Assembly: GCF_014337155.1 (NCBI RefSeq) | Contig: NZ_CP060632.1 | Location: 2,363,001 to 2,427,000, forward strand | Length of the DNA: 64,000 bases | Origin: Wujia chipingensis | Lineage (GTDB): Bacteria; Bacillota; Clostridia; Lachnospirales; Lachnospiraceae | Reading direction: 5' to 3' | Part shown: one piece after another, positions 60,475 through 64,000 of the stretch | How the letters are laid out: each line of letters begins with the position of its first letter | How positions within the stretch are numbered: position 1 is the first letter of the stretch | Program-made: the position numbers and the translations under genes | The notes under the pieces: model-generated | The model's input: only the letters and a program-made list of their open reading frames with translations | What the model was told of the DNA's origin: nothing | Database searches by the model: none

Positions 60475-60715
60475 TCGGTCCTACAGTATGTATCACATAA
60501 TCACATGGCAGATTATAGGCTTTTGTTATCTTTGCTTCTCCAGTCTCACATCCGTGAAGTGTCCTGCACTCCGCCAGAAGCTCCGGTCCTGCTGCTCTAT
60601 GAATTGCACCATCTACACCACCTCCGCCAAGAAGAGAGTTGTTTGCTGCATTCACAATTGCCTGCACATCTGTTACTTTTGTTATATCTCCCATTAAAGT
60701 CTTAATTAAGTACAT
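60475..60715 (-). pseudogene. Macro-domain gene, 5' half (split by element A)
   Basis: [40 protein letters not shown], then [22 protein letters not shown]: the N-terminal half of a YmdB-type macro domain, with the ADP-ribose loop GGGGVDG. After GP the reading runs into element A and stops at once. The other half is at 40556. It begins directly after the stop of the ArsC-like gene. Confidence 0.92.
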
Positions 60716-61057
60716 TTAGTTCCATCCTTTCCAAATATCCGGCTGATAACCAAGTGTTGATTGCTTTCCGTTTCTTACTACTGGTATTTTAATTACTTGT
60801 GGATTCTCAAGTACCTTTTCGAGCTTATCTTCATCTGCGATATACTTAATAAGAGCAAGTAAATCCTTGTCCTTGCCATCCCAGTTAACCATATTTTCTA
60901 ATCCACCATTTGCCTGAGCTACCGAATTAAATTCTCCTTTGCTCATACCTTTTTCTTTCATATCAATGAACTGATACTTTATGCCCCGCTCCTTGAAAAA
61001 ACGCTCCGCCTTCTTAGTATCATTGCATTTCTTCGTTCCAAATATCTGTATATTCAT
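60716..61057 (-). CDS. ArsC/Spx-family protein
   Basis: 113 residues. IQIFGTKKCNDTKKAERFFK, ERGIKYQFIDMKEKGMS, then QVIKIPVVRNGKQSTLGY. A thioredoxin-like fold with one Cys at the active-site end (KKCNDTKK). It belongs to the arsenate-reductase-like family, but arsenate activity is not assured. Adjacent to the macro-domain start (TAAATG). Confidence 0.82.
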   Translation of the reverse strand: MNIQIFGTKKCNDTKKAERFFKERGIKYQFIDMKEKGMSKGEFNSVAQANGGLENMVNWDGKDKDLLALIKYIADEDKLEKVLENPQVIKIPVVRNGKQSTLGYQPDIWKGWN

Positions 61058-61058
61058 A

Positions 61059-61286
61059 TCAGTATTCCTTCTCTATCTCTCCATCTATTCCATACATTTT
61101 CTTGAATACATCAAGATCTGCTTGATTCTTAATCAACATAACCTCTTCTATCTTCCCTGTATGAAGGTCCTTAAAGCCTGCAACCTGCTCACCATTACAA
61201 ATGCTCGCCTTGATTACTGGTTTCTTATTTCCCTTATCATATGTCTTTGTAACTGTCTTTTTCTTAAATATTCCCACTCTGAGCAC
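61059..61286 (-). CDS. Small hypothetical protein
   Basis: 75 residues: a beta-rich start FKKKTVTKTYDKGNKKPVIK, then CNGEQVAGFKDLHTGKIEEV. Family not recognised. It overlaps the YaiI-type gene by 23 bases and precedes the ArsC-like gene, so it belongs to the same operon. Confidence 0.6.
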   Translation of the reverse strand: MLRVGIFKKKTVTKTYDKGNKKPVIKASICNGEQVAGFKDLHTGKIEEVMLIKNQADLDVFKKMYGIDGEIEKEY

Positions 61287-61737
61287 CTTCTTTTGATCTT
61301 GCCATCAGTATAAGTTTTTCAAAGGACTGTGCAAAGCGTACGTCATCTTCTTCTGTACGCTTTCTCGGTCCTTTCATATGATTCTTGTGAGAGCTGCGTC
61401 TTGCCTTCTTGTTAAGATGCCGCTCCATAAGCATCTGATCTATGTTCTCATTCGTATACCACTTGCCGGATTGGTGAATAGCATATGCACCCTTCCCAAG
61501 TGCCATAGCAGCGACGCCATAATCCTGCGATACTACCACATCCCCTTTATGGCAAATGCTGATCAGTTTATAATCTACTGCATTTGCTCCTGCACCTACT
61601 ACAATCACCTCGCTGTAATCAGAATACAAAATATGATTCGTATCACATAACAAGGTGGCTGAAATGTTGTATTTCTCTGCTATTGTCTCTACAATGTCCA
61701 CTACTGGACACGCATCTGCATCTACAAATATCTGCAT
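61264..61737 (-). CDS. YaiI/YqxD-family (DUF188) protein
   Basis: 157 residues from the ATG at 61737, which has GAGGAAA; five more codons upstream are unlikely. MQIFVDADACPVVDIVETIA, VVVSQDYGVAAMALGKGAYA, RHLNKKARRSSHKN match the YaiI family, a PIN-like nuclease fold with conserved Asp residues. Biological role unknown. Confidence 0.9.
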   Translation of the reverse strand: MQIFVDADACPVVDIVETIAEKYNISATLLCDTNHILYSDYSEVIVVGAGANAVDYKLISICHKGDVVVSQDYGVAAMALGKGAYAIHQSGKWYTNENIDQMLMERHLNKKARRSSHKNHMKGPRKRTEEDDVRFAQSFEKLILMARSKEGAQSGNI

Positions 61738-61757
61738 TTTCCTCAAATCCACTTTCT

Positions 61758-62129
61758 TCAGTTGTAATTAACTGGTGTGCGTACTTCTATAAGATTTCCT
61801 GACGGATCATAGAATCTTACAAGTTTCTGTCCACCTTCAAGTTCCGTTAATTCCGTAACATAACTTACAACATACTTGCCAGACTCCAGTTTTTCAATAA
61901 TACCTTCTATATCATTATCTTCAAAATAAAGTTCCGTCATATTGTTATGTGGAGTTGTATGTATTTTTGTACTATCATACCATACATCTACATCCTGCAA
62001 CACAAGCCCCTCAGACATTATCACATTACCTTCCATCCTTGTAATCACACGCAATCCAAACAATTCTTCATAAAAATCAATTGATTCGTCAATGTTATCA
62101 ACAATAATCAATACATTTTTTAAACTCAT
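61758..62129 (-). CDS. VOC-family (glyoxalase/dioxygenase-like) protein
   Basis: 123 residues: NVLIIVDNIDESIDFYEELF, DNDIEGIIEKLESGKYVVSY, VRFYDPSGNLIEVRTP. The C-terminal DPSGNLIEV is a VOC hallmark. No obvious resistance subtype. Overlaps DUF4186 by four bases. Confidence 0.85.
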   Translation of the reverse strand: MSLKNVLIIVDNIDESIDFYEELFGLRVITRMEGNVIMSEGLVLQDVDVWYDSTKIHTTPHNNMTELYFEDNDIEGIIEKLESGKYVVSYVTELTELEGGQKLVRFYDPSGNLIEVRTPVNYN

Positions 62130-62506
62130 GATTTATGTTCCTGCCTCCCCATTTCTTTTTGAATCCATGTCATAATTACATCTACAAGATAATCCTGCTG
62201 CACCTGACTCAATTCCTTGCCGGGTTGCATTTTATGCCACTTTCGGATGCACTCCCTGCAGCATGTTGCTGTTGCGTGCTGAGCAATAAATACTGGATGT
62301 CCACGCATAGGTGTCTGCTTGCCATCATTTGCTATATATGCCGGAGCTTCTCTCTTTGCTATAAAATCCTTTGCATGTTGTCTTATTGTATCAAGACCTT
62401 TTTCATTTATGTAATCAATATCTTTCTGCTTCAGATGGAAACTGCTTCTGAACTTGGAATTATCCAGTCGCTCAAATAACTGCCTGTACCATTCATCCTT
62501 AGTCAT
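62126..62506 (-). CDS. DUF4186-family protein
   Basis: 126 residues: FRSSFHLKQKDIDYINEKGL, HPVFIAQHATATCCRECIRK, WHKMQPGKELS. The GHPVFxAQHATATCCR block is the DUF4186 signature, with His and Cys that could bind a metal. Often near repair genes. Function unknown. Confidence 0.85.
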   Translation of the reverse strand: MTKDEWYRQLFERLDNSKFRSSFHLKQKDIDYINEKGLDTIRQHAKDFIAKREAPAYIANDGKQTPMRGHPVFIAQHATATCCRECIRKWHKMQPGKELSQVQQDYLVDVIMTWIQKEMGRQEHKS

Positions 62507-62510
62507 ATCA

Positions 62511-63197
62511 TCACCACAAATCGTATAGTTTCATAGTTTCTACATTTCGATATTCATGTTTCTCATAATATCCTATCAGCTTACCCTCATCTCTGAGTGC
62601 CACCATGTAAACATCTTTATTCTGTTTCTCATTATGAAAAGTATAGACGATATTATGGCTTTCATTTGCTGCAAACCATTCCACTACCTGCTGTATTTTA
62701 TCTCTGGATTCCGGATTATGACAATCTAACAGACTTCTTCCAATAAGTTTATCGCCACCTCGCTTTGCATAGCTGATAACAGCTGCCGGATTCATGTAGA
62801 TAATCTCATGCTTGAGATTGCATATAACAACGGATGCCCTGTCCTGATCAACAATGCTCTTATAAAAACTGACATAGGATTTAAACTTAATCACCTTTTC
62901 ATTATCTAGCCTCTTTTGAAGTTGTGGCTTCTTTCTTCGATAATAATCGTATATCTCTCCATCAGGTATCCAGATTTGTGCCTCATTTATCTTATCAAGT
63001 ACAGCTTCAACAATCTGTTCATCTGCCAGTAAATCAGGTGCTTTATCATGCTCTGTAACATATCTTTTGTATTCATCAAACACCCAGCCTGTAATCTTAT
63101 CCTTCTGTTTCATCTTGAGATTACTAAATGTTTTATTCATCTGAAAAAGCTGACCATCTACCTTTTTATGTATTTTTGTCTTTTTACTTTTTGTCAA
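62511..63197 (-). CDS. PAS-domain protein with an N-terminal helical region
   Basis: 228 residues. The C-terminal half is a PAS-like domain (ASVVICNLKHEIIYMNPAAV, ISYAKRGGDKLIGRSLLDCH, REEGKLIGYYEKHEYRN style). The N-terminal half has basic helices and a metal-poor linker. Often adjacent to DUF4186 in gut clostridia. A sensory role is likely; the ligand is unknown. Confidence 0.78.
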   Translation of the reverse strand: MTKSKKTKIHKKVDGQLFQMNKTFSNLKMKQKDKITGWVFDEYKRYVTEHDKAPDLLADEQIVEAVLDKINEAQIWIPDGEIYDYYRRKKPQLQKRLDNEKVIKFKSYVSFYKSIVDQDRASVVICNLKHEIIYMNPAAVISYAKRGGDKLIGRSLLDCHNPESRDKIQQVVEWFAANESHNIVYTFHNEKQNKDVYMVALRDEGKLIGYYEKHEYRNVETMKLYDLW

Positions 63198-63332
63198 ATT
63201 TCTCCCACCTTTATGTAATTAACAACTTTTGCTAGTATAGCACATGTTTCGCACTTATCTTTTCACATTATAACATCTATCATATTTATCCGCATTAAAA
63301 AAGGACGCAGAATCTCTCCCACGTCCTCACAT

Positions 63333-64000
63333 CTATCTGGCTTTATCTTCTCTTACCTTCGATACTTCCTTATGTGCCGCTTCCTGCTTCACCTCATCCA
63401 CACCTCTAGCCTCAAATGCATCTGCATTATACTGATACTCTTGCGGTTCAGCGACCATTGGTGAATATACAATCTCTGCTTCCACTCGCTCAGTTTCTGC
63501 CCTCTCCGGCTCTGTCTGTTCCTGCTCCTTCACATTCTCCATATGCTCTTCCTTATCAAGCTGCACATTCATAGCCAGATTATCCAGCTTATTAATCGAA
63601 GCATCAAGATGTAGCTCCATTGATACAAGTATCTTTTTCACTGCTTTCATAGGTGCAAGCACCGCCTTTGTAATGGGATGTTTCTGCTCTTTCCGTGAGT
63701 AATCCACCTCCGGCTTGTCAGCAAAAGTGCGGAATGCATTGGCTACTGTCTGCCCGGCTTCACGAAATCCTTTTGCAAGAAGTGCTGTCTTTGCTATATC
63801 CTTATCCGTAGTCTTGATTGCACCTCTTACATTTTCCCGGATATCAAGAAGTCTTTTCTTAATTCCTAAGAACTCAGATACCCTGTATAATGCTGCTCTT
63901 CCCTTTGCCTTTGCTTCATCAACTATGCTCTTTGCTGTAGATTTGACCTGTGCTTTCACTTCTGATACCTGCGACTTTATCTGCTCACATCTGGTATTAA
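63333..64000 (-). CDS. Large helical element protein (DUF6674-like), 5' end off the window
   Basis: The frame is open through the right edge (CEQIKSQVSEVKAQVKSTAK before the GTG at 63959). About 220 residues visible: amphipathic helices (AALYRVSEFLGIKKRLLDIR, ENVRGAIKTTDKDIAKTALL) and a Glu-rich tail. It resembles the C-terminal half of DUF6674 proteins of clostridial ICEs, tentatively. It implies element 2 continues. Confidence 0.6.
   Translation of the reverse strand, partial: NTRCEQIKSQVSEVKAQVKSTAKSIVDEAKAKGRAALYRVSEFLGIKKRLLDIRENVRGAIKTTDKDIAKTALLAKGFREAGQTVANAFRTFADKPEVDYSRKEQKHPITKAVLAPMKAVKKILVSMELHLDASINKLDNLAMNVQLDKEEHMENVKEQEQTEPERAETERVEAEIVYSPMVAEPQEYQYNADAFEARGVDEVKQEAAHKEVSKVREDKAR

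Larger units (their letters stand above)
40840..60476. mobile_element. Element A: Tn4451-like mobilizable element with tet(O/32/O) and tet(40)
   Basis: Inserted in a macro-domain gene. TC dinucleotides (GA on the minus strand) at 40840-40841 and 60475-60476 are the crossover core. The ends are imperfect inverted repeats sharing TTTTGCGGACA. It contains TnpV, two tetracycline genes, sigma-like regulators, RepA, MobV with oriT, ParB, a PC4-like protein and the large serine recombinase, the latter split by element B. Confidence 0.88.
31601..64000. mobile_element. Integrative element 2, right end off the window
   Basis: Begins at the core next to integrase 2 and continues past the right edge. 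After removing the nested insertion A it reads as a normal accessory region: toxin and HTH genes, SOS-type polymerase, MetRS domain copy 3, macro-domain gene, ArsC/YaiI/VOC/DUF4186/PAS genes, and a large coiled-coil protein. The right border cannot be placed; it could alternatively end at MetRS copy 3 near 40 kb. Confidence 0.45.

Noticed and set aside
490..63959. Many open frames of 60-200 codons antisense to or shifted against clear genes
   Set aside because: They lack ribosome sites and family-like sequence and are explained by the real genes on the opposite strand.

Overview
The window looks like the chromosome of a gut Lachnospiraceae-type Firmicute (Roseburia/Agathobacter/Blautia-like): low-to-moderate GC, strong AGGAGG ribosome sites, a maltodextrin ABC operon under a LacI regulator, and accessory genes typical of clostridial integrative elements. 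No rRNA, tRNA or CRISPR array was recognised.

Region 1 (1-12.8 kb) is backbone. It holds a membrane protein, L-lactate dehydrogenase, an esterase, and a starch/maltodextrin block: binding protein, two permeases, LacI regulator, 4-alpha-glucanotransferase, and a separately promoted glycogen/maltodextrin phosphorylase. The same GGAAACGTTTC-type operator sits in front of both the binding protein and the phosphorylase. A divergent AraC-type gene closes the block.

Region 2 (12.8-21.0 kb) is debris of one or more mobile elements: TnpV, ABC-ATPase and coiled-coil remnants, a frameshifted SdpR with intact SdpI, a MarR-controlled radical SAM pair, and an S51-type peptidase.

Region 3 (20.9 kb to the right edge) is organised by copies of the C-terminal tRNA-binding domain of methionyl-tRNA synthetase (MetRS). 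Two copies (21.0 and 31.1 kb) each abut a nearly identical tyrosine integrase plus a small ribbon-helix-helix gene, giving a 2.4-kb direct repeat. This suggests tandem elements that integrate inside metG at a TTTTTTGATTG core. Element 1 (21.5-31.6 kb) carries a VanU/VanR/VanS-like regulatory cassette, a MacA/MacB-type ABC exporter, a lipoprotein and a D,D-carboxypeptidase, without any D-Ala ligase. Element 2 (from 31.6 kb, off the window) carries MazF-type and Xre regulators, a Y-family polymerase with LexA/S24-type regulators, a third MetRS domain, an RpoA-CTD-like protein and an ArsC/YaiI/VOC/DUF4186/PAS block.

Region 4 (40.8-60.5 kb) is a nested insertion. Element A (19.6 kb; TnpV, tet(O/32/O), tet(40), sigma-like regulators, RepA, MobV and its oriT, ParB, large serine recombinase) splits a macro-domain gene at a GA dinucleotide. 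Element B (7.5 kb; Rep/relaxase remnant, MobC, a leader- and attenuator-controlled KTR protein plus Cfr/RlmN-like radical SAM methyltransferase, sigma/HTH pair, TnpW, serine recombinase) has split the recombinase of element A. Both host genes can be rejoined in frame on paper, so the order of events can be read directly. The strongest candidates for something new are the leader-controlled RlmN/Cfr-like gene, the ligase-less Van-regulated exporter/carboxypeptidase cluster, and the MetRS-domain tandem array.
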